A stretch of 64,000 nucleotides of DNA from Mycolicibacterium parafortuitum. Its GTDB lineage: Bacteria > Actinomycetota > Actinomycetes > Mycobacteriales > Mycobacteriaceae. The notes below the pieces were generated by a model that saw nothing but the letters and a program-made list of their open reading frames with translations, did no database searches and had not been told where the DNA came from. Position 1 is the stretch's first letter. The number at the start of each line of letters is the position of its first letter. This document shows, piece by piece, positions 1 through 7,040 of this stretch. The stretch is from positions 1 through 64,000 of the forward strand of contig NZ_MVID01000023.1 of assembly GCF_002086815.1 (NCBI RefSeq), given 5' to 3'. A program made the position numbers and the translations under genes.

Positions 1-54
1 AACTGGGATTCCCGGTTGTGAATCTGGCCAGATTCACAACCGGGAATCCCAGTT
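1..54 (-). terminator. Perfect 27-bp palindrome, likely terminator
   Basis: Two 27-base arms are exact reverse complements with no spacer, so the RNA would form a very long hairpin with a forced small loop. It lies 15 bases downstream of the stop of the minus-strand DUF1059 gene and probably ends that transcript, perhaps also a convergent gene to the left. There is no clear U tract, as is common for mycobacterial terminators. Confidence 0.6.
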
Positions 55-69
55 CGGCGTTTTGGTGGG

Positions 70-219
70 TCAGTAAGCCATGAAGAGGATGGCGTCGCGG
101 TCGTACTCGCGGCCGGGATGCACCTCGGACAGATGCTTCTGGGCCTTCTCCACGAGATCCTCTTCGTCCTTGCCGGTGATCGCTTCGCCGCAGGGGCAGT
201 TCAAGTGTGTCTTCGCCAT
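70..219 (-). CDS. DUF1059 family small protein
   Basis: A 49-residue ORF beginning MAKTHLNCPCGEAITG and ending ILFMAY. The CPCG pair near the N-terminus followed by a helical stretch (DEEDLVEKAQKHLSEVHP) and a REYDRDAIL ending is the pattern of the DUF1059 family, small proteins of unknown function that often sit near redox or stress genes. The two cysteines could bind a metal, which is inference. It is divergent from the nitroreductase gene, with starts 51 bases apart, so the two may share control. The ATG is the only sensible start. Confidence 0.82.
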   Translation of the reverse strand: MAKTHLNCPCGEAITGKDEEDLVEKAQKHLSEVHPGREYDRDAILFMAY

Positions 220-270
220 GACACAACAATGGCACAGCACCGGCCCTGCGATAAGACAAGATCACCCAAT

Positions 271-930
271 ATGGACCTCTACGACGTGATGCGGACGACC
301 GGCGCGGTCCGGCGTTTCACCGACGACCCCCTGCCCGACGATGTCCTGGCCAGAATCCTCGACCACGCGCGGTTCGCGCCGAGCGGCGGCAACCGCCAGG
401 GCGTGCACGTCATCGCGGTACGCGAGCGCCCCACCCGCGAAGCCCTCGCGGCGCTGACCCAGACCGGTGCACGCCGCTACATCGCGCAGCAGCGCAACGG
501 CGAGGCACCGTGGAATCCGGTGCACCCCATGGGTGTCACCCCCGACGAGGTCGCCGCGACCGAGGTGCCCGCCGAACTGACGCTCCCCCTGCTGACCGCC
601 GCCGTCGTGCTGGTGGTCTGCGTGGACCTGTCTGTCGTCGCGGCCTTCGACCAGGACCTCGACCGCGTCGGGGTGATCGCCGGCGCATCGGTCTACCCGT
701 TCGTGTGGAACGTATTGCTCGCGGCACGCAACGAGGGCTACGGCGGGGTGCTGACGACGATGGCGGTCGCCGAGGAAGCCGCCGTCAAGGACCTGCTCGG
801 CATTCCGGACGAGTACGCGGTCGCGGCCGTGCTGCCGCTGGGCCGCCCGCAGCGCCAGGTCACGAAGCTGACCCGCAAACCGGTGGCCGAGTTCGTGACG
901 CGGGAACGCTTCGACGGCGAGTCTCTGTGA
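271..930 (+). CDS. Nitroreductase family protein
   Basis: A 219-residue FMN-dependent nitroreductase-like protein. The N-terminus (MDLYDVMRTTGAVRRFTDDPLP) carries the typical RRF motif that contacts the FMN phosphate, followed by ARFAPSGGNRQG, the conserved APSGGN flavin-binding loop. The C-terminal part (GYGGVLTTMAV, then LPLGRP) matches the second FMN-contacting region of the family. It likely reduces nitro or quinone-like substrates with NAD(P)H in the cytosol; the true substrate is unknown. I chose the ATG at 271 because longer in-frame versions lack family similarity upstream. Confidence 0.85.
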   Translation: MDLYDVMRTTGAVRRFTDDPLPDDVLARILDHARFAPSGGNRQGVHVIAVRERPTREALAALTQTGARRYIAQQRNGEAPWNPVHPMGVTPDEVAATEVPAELTLPLLTAAVVLVVCVDLSVVAAFDQDLDRVGVIAGASVYPFVWNVLLAARNEGYGGVLTTMAVAEEAAVKDLLGIPDEYAVAAVLPLGRPQRQVTKLTRKPVAEFVTRERFDGESL

Positions 931-954
931 CGCCGCGCGCTCCGGCATGAGACC

Positions 955-1341
955 TTGGAAAGCGTGGCGGCCACGTTGGGATATGCGACGGCCGCGGGTG
1001 ACTCCGGAAGCCTGGACGAGCAACTCGCCGAACTCGCGGCCGCGGGAGTGGACCCGCGGCGGATCTTCACCGACAAGACCGCGGGCTCGGCGGACAAGAT
1101 GCGCGCCGGGCTGCTGGCCCTGTTGAGCTACGCCCGCGCGGGCGACGTGGTCGTGGTCGTCGCGCTGGAACGGCTGGGCCGGACCGTCACCGAGGTGACG
1201 CACACGGTCGCCGATCTGACGACCCGCGGCATCACGTTGCGCTGCCTGGCCGACGGACTGGACACCGCGACCGCGACCGGGCGGGTGGTCGCCAAGGTGC
1301 TCACCGATCTGGCGGCACTGGACGCCGAGGTCAGGCCTTAG
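955..1341 (+). CDS. Degenerate serine-recombinase (resolvase) N-terminal domain
   Basis: About 128 residues resembling the catalytic domain of resolvase/invertase serine recombinases: LGYATAAGDSGSLDEQ, then IFTDKTAGS, LSYARAGDVVVVVALERLGR and GRVVAKVLTDLAALDAE. The family start is YARVSTDDQ. Here the conserved Arg is Thr and the nucleophilic Ser is Ala, while the later Arg pair in LERLGR is kept. The protein stops where the long E helix should begin, so helix and DNA-binding domain are missing. It is probably inactive as a recombinase. The start is uncertain (TTG at 955 or a start closer to LGYAT). Its last codons lie in a duplicated segment. Confidence 0.6.
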   Translation: MESVAATLGYATAAGDSGSLDEQLAELAAAGVDPRRIFTDKTAGSADKMRAGLLALLSYARAGDVVVVVALERLGRTVTEVTHTVADLTTRGITLRCLADGLDTATATGRVVAKVLTDLAALDAEVRP

Positions 1342-1387
1342 CGGCCTTCGCTGCATCCATGGCTCAGGCCTTGGCGGCCTTCGCTGC
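1331..1387. repeat. 24-bp direct repeat at convergent 3' ends
   Basis: A 24-base segment at 1331-1354 recurs at 1364-1387 with one mismatch. The right copy encodes the last residues of the HhH-GPD protein. The left copy supplies the stop codon of the truncated recombinase gene. It looks like a small duplication of the HhH gene 3' end at a past junction. Confidence 0.75.
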
Positions 1388-1939
1388 GGCCTTGGCTTCC
1401 TTCTTGTACGCCCGCACCTTCTGCAGCGACCCCGGATCCTTCACGTCCGCGACCGACATGTGCACGCCCGCCTTGCCGTAGTCGCCGGCGGCGGTACGCC
1501 ACCCCTTCGGGTCGACGCCGTACTGCTTGCCGAGCAGCGCGAGGAAGATTTTGGCCTTCTGCTCCCCGAAGCCGGGCAGCGCCTTGAGCCTGCGCAGCAC
1601 CTCTTTGCCGTCGGCGCCGTCGGACCACAGCGCCGCCGCGTCGCCGCCGTACTCGTCGACGATGACCTGGGCCAGCGCCTGCACCCGCTTCGACATCGAA
1701 CCCGGGAAGCGGTGCACCGCAGGCGTTTGCGCGCACAACGCGGTGAACGCCTCGGGGTCGTAGTCGGCGATGGTCTCGGCGTCGAAACGCCCGATCCGGT
1801 CGGCGATCTTCTTCGGGCCGCCGAACGCCACCTCCATCGGGATCTGCTGGTCGAGCAGCATGCCGACCAGCAGCGCGAACGGATTGGCCTCCAACAGCTC
1901 GTCGGCCGCGGGATCCTGAACCAACTGCAATTTCGCCAC
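1364..1939 (-). CDS. HhH-GPD-type base excision repair protein
   Basis: A 191-residue protein of the actinobacterial HhH-GPD family (from memory the Rv1156 type). N-terminal helices (FALLVGMLLDQQIPMEVAFGGP) match the start of the glycosylase fold. The hairpin-helix-hairpin is LKALPGFGEQKAKIFLALLG at about residues 120-140. I do not see a clear catalytic Lys, and the usual distal Asp is not obvious, so glycosylase activity is inferred from fold. The C-terminus is a lysine/alanine-rich tail (YKKEAKAAAKAAKA) that could help DNA contact. It converges on the recombinase remnant. Confidence 0.8.
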   Translation of the reverse strand: MAKLQLVQDPAADELLEANPFALLVGMLLDQQIPMEVAFGGPKKIADRIGRFDAETIADYDPEAFTALCAQTPAVHRFPGSMSKRVQALAQVIVDEYGGDAAALWSDGADGKEVLRRLKALPGFGEQKAKIFLALLGKQYGVDPKGWRTAAGDYGKAGVHMSVADVKDPGSLQKVRAYKKEAKAAAKAAKA

Positions 1940-2041
1940 GCGGCCAGTCTAGGCCGCGCGGCAACCGCGGTGAGCTGCGCATTCGGCCCTGAGATCGGCC
2001 GGGATGTGTCATCGTGAACCCGGAAACCGGAGGAGGCGGTC

Positions 2042-2338
2042 ATGGGGCGGGTACTGGCGGGGCTTGGTGCGGCGATCATCACCGCGATCGCGTTGGCGGG
2101 TACGGCGCACGCGATACCCGATCAGGGCACCCCGGAATTCGACGCCTACATGCAGGGCCTGCAGGCCAATGGCTACCACCTCAATCCCGACACCGCGTGG
2201 CGGCTGGCCCACCAGTCGTGCATCGGCGGCATCCCGGGATACATCGGCCTCGAGCTGGCGGCCCAGGGGGTGCTCGGCCCCGGCGCACAGCAGCGCGCGA
2301 TGGCGGTGGCGCAGAAGTACGCCTGCCCCATTCAGTAG
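2042..2338 (+). CDS. DUF732 secreted protein
   Basis: A 98-residue protein with a signal peptide (MGRVLAGLGAAIITAIALAG) and an AHA cleavage site near residue 24. The mature part is about 74 residues and has the DUF732 pattern: a YMQGLQANGYHL segment, then DTAWRLAHQSC and a C-terminal YACPIQ. The two cysteines likely form a disulphide outside the membrane. DUF732 proteins are abundant in mycobacteria and their role is unknown. A GGAGG ribosome site precedes the ATG. Confidence 0.85.
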   Translation: MGRVLAGLGAAIITAIALAGTAHAIPDQGTPEFDAYMQGLQANGYHLNPDTAWRLAHQSCIGGIPGYIGLELAAQGVLGPGAQQRAMAVAQKYACPIQ

Positions 2339-2399
2339 GGGAAGCCGACCCGCCGTCAATTGGGCTGCCGTAAGCGCGATTCGGCATCGCGCGGCGAAG

Positions 2400-2405
2400 T
2401 AACGT
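2400..2405 (+). promoter_or_regulatory. -10 box TAACGT, leaderless promoter of the sensor kinase
   Basis: TAACGT fits TANNNT and ends 6 bases before the ATG at 2412. That spacing puts the transcription start at or next to the start codon. No Shine-Dalgarno sequence is visible. Confidence 0.5.
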
Positions 2406-2411
2406 AGCGCT

Positions 2412-3635
2412 ATGTCAGGCGCGCTGGAGATCGCACTCACCGCCGCGCTGATCCTGCTCGCCGTGGCCGCCGTCGTCGTCGCGGTCCGGACCCGCCGTGT
2501 GGTGGCCACCCCGACCGAGCGCGCCGTACACGCCGCGCTGCACACCGCGTCGCTGGCGGCGCGCGCACTGCGCCGGGGGCTGGACACCGAATCCGCCGAG
2601 GCGTCCGCGCCGTTCCTGCGCGAGCTCACCGGCACCGACGGGCTCGCGCTGTTCGACGGCGACGGCGAGCCGCTGATCCGCGACCCCGACCTCGACCTGG
2701 TGTGGACCCAAGACGTGTGCGACGCATGCGACGGTGCCGCGCGCGAATCCATCTCCGGGCAGCGGCGGGTGATGACGCACGCCAAGGATTCCGCGGTGAT
2801 CGCCCAGCCGATGCTGACCGAAGCGGGCGACCTGTTGGGGGTGCTGGTGGTCGTGACCACCCGCTCCCCCGGGCCCGGAATGCTGGGCGCGGTCGGCGAA
2901 GTCGCCCGATATGCGGCCAGCCAGATCGAGCTCGCCGAACTCGACGCGTCGCGTGCGCGACTGGACCGCGCCGAGGTGCTCGCGCTGCGTGCCCAGATCA
3001 GCCCGCACTTCATCTACAACGCGCTGAACACCATCGCGTCGTTCGTGCGCACCGACCCCGACCGCGCCCGCGAGCTGATCCTGGAGTTCGCCGACTTCAC
3101 CCGCTACTCGTTCCGCGCGGCGGGCCAGTTCACCACGCTGTCGGACGAACTGCGCAACATCGACCGCTACCTGACGCTCGAACGCGCCCGGTTCGGGCCC
3201 GCCCTGAAGGTGACGCTGCGCGTGGCGCCGGAGGTGCTCAACGTCGTCGTACCGTTCCTGGCGCTGCAGCCACTGGTGGAGAACGCGGTGCGGCACGGTT
3301 TCGCCGGACGCGGAAGCGGTTCCATCGAGCTGATCGCCCGCGACGAAGGCTCCGACTGCGTCATCACCGTCGAAGACGACGGCGTCGGAATGGATCCCGA
3401 GGCGCTGCGCGCCGGGCCGGGCGACGCGCTGTCCGAGACCACCAACAGCGACCGCGCCGGCGCACACGTGGGGTTGACGAATGTCGACCATCGGCTGCGC
3501 GCCGCGTTCGGCAACGACTACGGTCTGGTGGTCGAAACCGCGATCGGCGCGGGCACCAAGGTCGTGATGCGGGTACCGAAGTTCCGGTCGGGTGTGCGGG
3601 CCAGTGGAGGTGGGTTCGGGGTGGTCAGATCGTGA
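2412..3635 (+). CDS. LytS/YehU-type sensor histidine kinase
   Basis: A 407-residue kinase. One N-terminal membrane helix (residues 5-25) is followed by a GAF-like input region (about 60-180, VWTQDVCDACDG to VVVTTRSPG). The His_kinase domain carries the phosphoacceptor His199 in QISPHFIYNALNTIASF. The C-terminal ATPase has the N box LVENAVRHGF and G box VEDDGVGMD, then HVGLTNVDHRLRAAFG. This architecture pairs with LytTR regulators, and the next gene is one (GTGA overlap). The ligand is unknown. E. coli relatives BtsS and YpdA sense pyruvate and control transporters; the downstream symporters make a carboxylate signal plausible (inference). Two CxxC-like cysteines in the input domain (CDAC) could sense redox or metal. 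Confidence 0.88.
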   Translation: MSGALEIALTAALILLAVAAVVVAVRTRRVVATPTERAVHAALHTASLAARALRRGLDTESAEASAPFLRELTGTDGLALFDGDGEPLIRDPDLDLVWTQDVCDACDGAARESISGQRRVMTHAKDSAVIAQPMLTEAGDLLGVLVVVTTRSPGPGMLGAVGEVARYAASQIELAELDASRARLDRAEVLALRAQISPHFIYNALNTIASFVRTDPDRARELILEFADFTRYSFRAAGQFTTLSDELRNIDRYLTLERARFGPALKVTLRVAPEVLNVVVPFLALQPLVENAVRHGFAGRGSGSIELIARDEGSDCVITVEDDGVGMDPEALRAGPGDALSETTNSDRAGAHVGLTNVDHRLRAAFGNDYGLVVETAIGAGTKVVMRVPKFRSGVRASGGGFGVVRS

Positions 3636-4429
3636 CGCGACCGCTGACCGTGCTGGCCGTCGACGACGAAGCCCCCGCCCTCGACGAACTGGCCTACCTG
3701 CTGGGCAGGCATCCGGCCATCGGCGAGGTGTTCCGGGCCGGCGACGCGACGTCGGCGCTGCGGGAACTCAATCAGCGCACCATCGACGCGGTGTTCCTGG
3801 ACATCAACATGCCCGGCCTGTCCGGCATCGAACTGGCCGGGGTACTCGCCAACTACGCGCAGCGTCCGGCGATCGTGTTCGTGACCGCGCACGACGACAA
3901 GGCCGTCGCCGCCTTCGACGTCGGCGCGCTCGACTATCTACTCAAGCCGATCCGCGAGGAACGCCTCGACGCCGCGGTGCGCCGGGTCGCGGGTGCGCAG
4001 ACCGCGGCTCCCGCCGGCGATGACGATCCCACCCGCGAGCCCGAATCGGATGTGATCCCGGCCGAACTCGGCGGGGTCACCCATCTGATCCCGCGCGACA
4101 GCATCGGCTGGGTCGAAGCCGAGGGCGACTACGCCAGGCTGCACTCGGCGTCCGGTTCACACCTGGTCCGGATACCGCTGAGCACCCTCGAAACCCGTTG
4201 GCGGGACCGCGGATTCCAGCGCGTCCACCGGTCCTACCTGGTGGCGCTGCGGCTGGTGTCGGGGCTGCGCACCGCCGACGGCGCCGTCCTGGTGCGGCTG
4301 CGGGCCAACGGCGCATCACCGGCGGTCGAGCTCCCGGTGAGCCGGCGCCAGGCCCGCGAACTGCGCGACCGGGTGGTGCGCAACCCGATGCGGCACCTGC
4401 GTCCGGCGGGAAGCCCCGATGACCAGTAG
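3632..4429 (+). CDS. LytTR-family response regulator
   Basis: A 265-residue regulator. The receiver domain (residues 6-125) has the acidic pair in VLAVDDEAPALDEL, phosphoacceptor Asp57 in VFLDINMPG, a TAHDD switch Thr and the LLKPI Lys. A short acidic linker leads to a LytTR DNA-binding domain (about 150-255; HLIPRDSIGWVEAEGDYARLH, FQRVHRSYLVALR, LPVSRRQARELRDRV). It overlaps the kinase stop by four bases, so the pair is translationally coupled. LytTR proteins bind paired 9-bp direct repeats with a 12-13 bp gap, and such a pair is present at 6546-6575 ahead of the second symporter operon. Confidence 0.9.
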   Translation: MTRPLTVLAVDDEAPALDELAYLLGRHPAIGEVFRAGDATSALRELNQRTIDAVFLDINMPGLSGIELAGVLANYAQRPAIVFVTAHDDKAVAAFDVGALDYLLKPIREERLDAAVRRVAGAQTAAPAGDDDPTREPESDVIPAELGGVTHLIPRDSIGWVEAEGDYARLHSASGSHLVRIPLSTLETRWRDRGFQRVHRSYLVALRLVSGLRTADGAVLVRLRANGASPAVELPVSRRQARELRDRVVRNPMRHLRPAGSPDDQ

Positions 4430-4793
4430 CGAACGGCCGCAACGCCAACGCGTGGTGCTCGCGCACCGCCGCGGCGCCCGGATGGTCCGCACCCGCGTCG
4501 AGGTGCAGGAGCAGACGCTGGTGGGTGACGCGCTGGTGCGCGGCCTGGTGCGCGCGCAGTTGGGGCTGGCGCTGCGACTGGCGGCCGTGGTGGTCGGCCT
4601 GATCGGGGCGATCCCGCTGCTGAACGCCGCCTTCCCGGCGCTGGGCGCGGTCAGCGTGTTCGGTATCCGGCTGAACTGGCTGGTACTGGCCGGGCTGGTG
4701 TATCCGCTGCTCTACGGGATCGGCCGGTTCTACGTGCGCTTGGCCGAGCAGGCCGAACGCGACTTCGTCCGGGTGATCGACGCCGAGCCGTGA
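4419..4793 (+). CDS. Small two-helix membrane protein, symporter partner
   Basis: A 124-residue protein with a basic N-terminal cytoplasmic part (QRQRVVLAHRRGARMVRTR) and two membrane helices (about 48-70 and 82-104), ending in an acidic tail. Its start overlaps the regulator gene by 11 bases and its stop overlaps the symporter start by three, so it is locked into the operon. It occupies the same place and has the same topology as the DUF485/YjcH protein that precedes the second symporter, but shows no clear DUF485 motif. I infer an accessory subunit of the adjacent transporter. Confidence 0.7.
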   Translation: MTSSERPQRQRVVLAHRRGARMVRTRVEVQEQTLVGDALVRGLVRAQLGLALRLAAVVVGLIGAIPLLNAAFPALGAVSVFGIRLNWLVLAGLVYPLLYGIGRFYVRLAEQAERDFVRVIDAEP

Positions 4794-6532
4794 CCGGATC
4801 ACCGCTGACCGCTTTCGCGCTGCTCGCCGCGGCCGTCGCGACCGTCGCGATCGGTGCGTACGGCGTGCGGTTCTCCCGCACCACGTCGGACTTCCTGGTC
4901 GCCTCGCGCACCGTCGGATCCAGGTGGAACGCCGCCGCGATATCCGGCGAATACATTTCGGCCGCATCGTTTCTCGGCGTCGCCGGGTTGATCGCCAAGT
5001 ACGGCGCCGACGCGCTGTGGTACCCGGTCGGTTTCACCGCCGGCTATCTGGGTCTGCTGCTGTTCGTCGCCGCGCCGCTGCGCCGTTCCGGCGCCTACAC
5101 CGTCCCCGACTTCGCCGAGTTCCGGCTCGGCTCGGTCCGGTTGCGCAAGGTCGCGATGCTCGTCGTCGTGGTGATCTGCATCTTCTACCTGGTGCCCCAG
5201 TACCAGGGGGCCGGGCTCGCGCTGAAAACCCTTCTCGGCACCCCGGTTTGGCTGGGACCACTGGTCGTCGGCGCGATCGTGATCATGAACGTGGTGGGCG
5301 GCGGCATGCGCTCGATCACGTTCGTGCAGGCCTTTCAGTACTGGCTGAAACTGACCGCGGTCGCGATCCCGGCGCTGGCGCTGGCCGGGCTGTTCTTCAG
5401 CGACCGCGGCGGGGAACTCGGCGGCCCGCTGCCGCCGACGGTGCCGAACGAGACGGCCGTCCAGATCGAGACCGACGTCGTCGTCCAGGTGGCCGCGCCG
5501 GCGGGCATCACCGTCACCGGCACCCTCGACGGCAGGCCGGTGCAGGACACCGCGATCGGATCAGCCGGGGAGCACACGCTCGGGGCGGGCAGTTCGCTGA
5601 CGCTGGCGGCGGGGGCGGCCACCCCGGTCGTCGCGGGAACGCCGAGCGCGGGCCGGGACTGGATCGCCTCCGGCGGCGGACTCGGCGGCGGCCACCCGCT
5701 CTATCAGGTGCTGTCGATCATCGTCGCGACGTTCCTCGGGACGATGGGCCTGCCGCACGTGCTGGTGCGCTTCTACACCAACCCCGACGGCCGCGCGGCG
5801 CGGCGCACGGCGCTGGCCGTCATCGCGCTGCTGTCGTTGTTCTATCTGTTCCCGACGCTGCTCGGGGTGTTCTCGCGGTGGTACGTCCCGCAACTGCTCA
5901 TCACCGGCGCCGCCGACGCGGCGGTGCTGCTCGCCCCCGCGTCGGCGTTCGCGGGACCGGTCGGCCAACTACTGGCGGCGCTGGTGGCCGCCGGCGCGAT
6001 CGCGGCGTTCCTGGCGACGTCGTCGGGCCTGCTGGTCAGCTTCGCCGGCGCGCTGGCCACCGATGTGCTGCCCGGCCGGGTGCGGGATTTCCGGCTTGCC
6101 GCCGTGGTCGGCGGGTTGATCCCGATCCCGTTGGCGCTGGCCGCTTCTGGCGATCTCGAGCTGTCCCGCAGCGTCGGGCTGGCGTTCGCCGTCGCCGCGT
6201 CGACGCTGTGTCCGCTACTGGTGCTCGGCATCTGGTGGCGCGGCCTGACCGCCCGCGGGGCGATGAGCGGTCTGGCCGTCGGCGGGGTGCTCTCCGGCGG
6301 CGCGGTGACCGTCGCGGTGGTCGGCGGTATCGACGAGGGCGCACTCGGCGGCTGGCCCGCGGTGCTGATCGGTTATCCGGCCGCGGTCAGCGTTCCGCTC
6401 GCGTTCGCGACGATGATCGTCGTCAGCCGGCTCACCCGGGACAGCAGACCCGCCGACGTCGCGCAGACCTTCGCGCGGATGCACGTTCCGGAACATCTGG
6501 GGATGGGGATCGAGCGCACGCCACGGGGCTAG
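4790..6532 (+). CDS. Sodium:solute symporter (SSS family), ActP-like
   Basis: A 580-residue transporter with the SSS fold. Motifs include TSDFLVASRTVGSRWNAAAI near the N-terminus, EYISAASFLGVAGLIAKYG in helix 1/2, MGLPHVLVRFYTNPDGRAARR after helix 7 and LVSFAGALATDV. These also occur in acetate/carboxylate symporters such as ActP, so a small organic acid taken up with Na+ is likely. Between helices 6 and 7 there is an extra loop of about 85-100 residues (about 203-302) rich in Thr, Val and Gly that the second symporter in this window lacks. GTG start overlapping the previous stop. Confidence 0.88.
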   Translation: MTGSPLTAFALLAAAVATVAIGAYGVRFSRTTSDFLVASRTVGSRWNAAAISGEYISAASFLGVAGLIAKYGADALWYPVGFTAGYLGLLLFVAAPLRRSGAYTVPDFAEFRLGSVRLRKVAMLVVVVICIFYLVPQYQGAGLALKTLLGTPVWLGPLVVGAIVIMNVVGGGMRSITFVQAFQYWLKLTAVAIPALALAGLFFSDRGGELGGPLPPTVPNETAVQIETDVVVQVAAPAGITVTGTLDGRPVQDTAIGSAGEHTLGAGSSLTLAAGAATPVVAGTPSAGRDWIASGGGLGGGHPLYQVLSIIVATFLGTMGLPHVLVRFYTNPDGRAARRTALAVIALLSLFYLFPTLLGVFSRWYVPQLLITGAADAAVLLAPASAFAGPVGQLLAALVAAGAIAAFLATSSGLLVSFAGALATDVLPGRVRDFRLAAVVGGLIPIPLALAASGDLELSRSVGLAFAVAASTLCPLLVLGIWWRGLTARGAMSGLAVGGVLSGGAVTVAVVGGIDEGALGGWPAVLIGYPAAVSVPLAFATMIVVSRLTRDSRPADVAQTFARMHVPEHLGMGIERTPRG

Positions 6533-6545
6533 GTGCAGACCGCCC

Positions 6546-6575
6546 ACCGTTCGTCGCCATGAGCCGACCGTTCAC
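6546..6575 (+). promoter_or_regulatory. LytTR-type direct repeat (two 9-bp boxes, 12-bp gap)
   Basis: ACCGTTCGT at 6546-6554 and ACCGTTCAC at 6567-6575 are separated by exactly 12 bases. The published LytTR consensus is two copies of (T/A)(A/C)(C/A)GTTN(A/G)(T/G) with a 12-13 bp gap. The first box fits all nine positions and the second fits eight. It is upstream of the DUF485-ActP operon and just after the first symporter, so it is a candidate target of the LytTR regulator at 3632-4429. Confidence 0.62.
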
Positions 6576-6622
6576 CGCAGCATCATCGGTCCTCACCGTG
6601 TGCACTCCGGCCGAGCAGGGTA

Positions 6623-6638
6623 TGTGACCTGCATCTCA
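6623..6638 (+). promoter_or_regulatory. CRP-like site upstream of DUF485-actP
   Basis: TGTGACCTGCATCTCA resembles the mycobacterial CRP (Rv3676) palindrome TGTGA-N6-TCACA, with a full left half and four of five positions in the right half. It lies just before a possible -10 box TACGTT (6641-6646). CRP control of acetate symporters is known in E. coli; here it is inferred. Confidence 0.35.
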
Positions 6639-6689
6639 ACTACGTTTGCGCCAGAGCCGGTTCACAGCAGTCAGGAGCGTGAGATCAAG

Positions 6690-7040
6690 GTGTCCGAAAC
6701 AGACCTTCCGATTCGCCCGGAAGCCATCAGCGGCGAACGCTATCTAGAAGTCCAGGCCAGCCCCGAGTTCCAGGAACTGCGCAACCGCTTGCGCCGGTTC
6801 GTGTTCCCGATGACGGCGGTCTTCCTCATCTGGTACGCCGTCTACGTTCTGCTGGGCGCCTTCGCCCACGACTTCATGGCCACCCGGGTGTGGGGCGACA
6901 TCAACGTCGGGTTGCTCATCGGGCTCGGCCAGTTCCTGTCGACCTTCCTGATCACCGGCCTCTACGTGCGGTTTGCGAACCGCGAACTCGACCCGCGGGC
7001 CGAGGCGATCCGCACCCAACTGGAGAGTGAGATCAAATGA
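6690..7040 (+). CDS. DUF485 membrane protein (YjcH-like)
   Basis: A 116-residue protein with the DUF485 pattern: SPEFQELRNRLRRFVFPMTAVFLIWYAVYVLLGAF forms the amphipathic approach and first helix, a short loop (HDFMATRVWGDINVG) follows, then the second helix and LYVRFANRELDP. DUF485 proteins are encoded just before ActP-type symporters in many bacteria and are thought to assist them. GTG start with AGGAG upstream; the stop overlaps the actP start (ATGA). Confidence 0.88.
   Translation: MSETDLPIRPEAISGERYLEVQASPEFQELRNRLRRFVFPMTAVFLIWYAVYVLLGAFAHDFMATRVWGDINVGLLIGLGQFLSTFLITGLYVRFANRELDPRAEAIRTQLESEIK

Noticed and set aside
955-1341. Functional integrase or phage remnant
   Set aside because: No attachment site, phage gene or DNA-binding domain is visible, and catalytic residues are missing.
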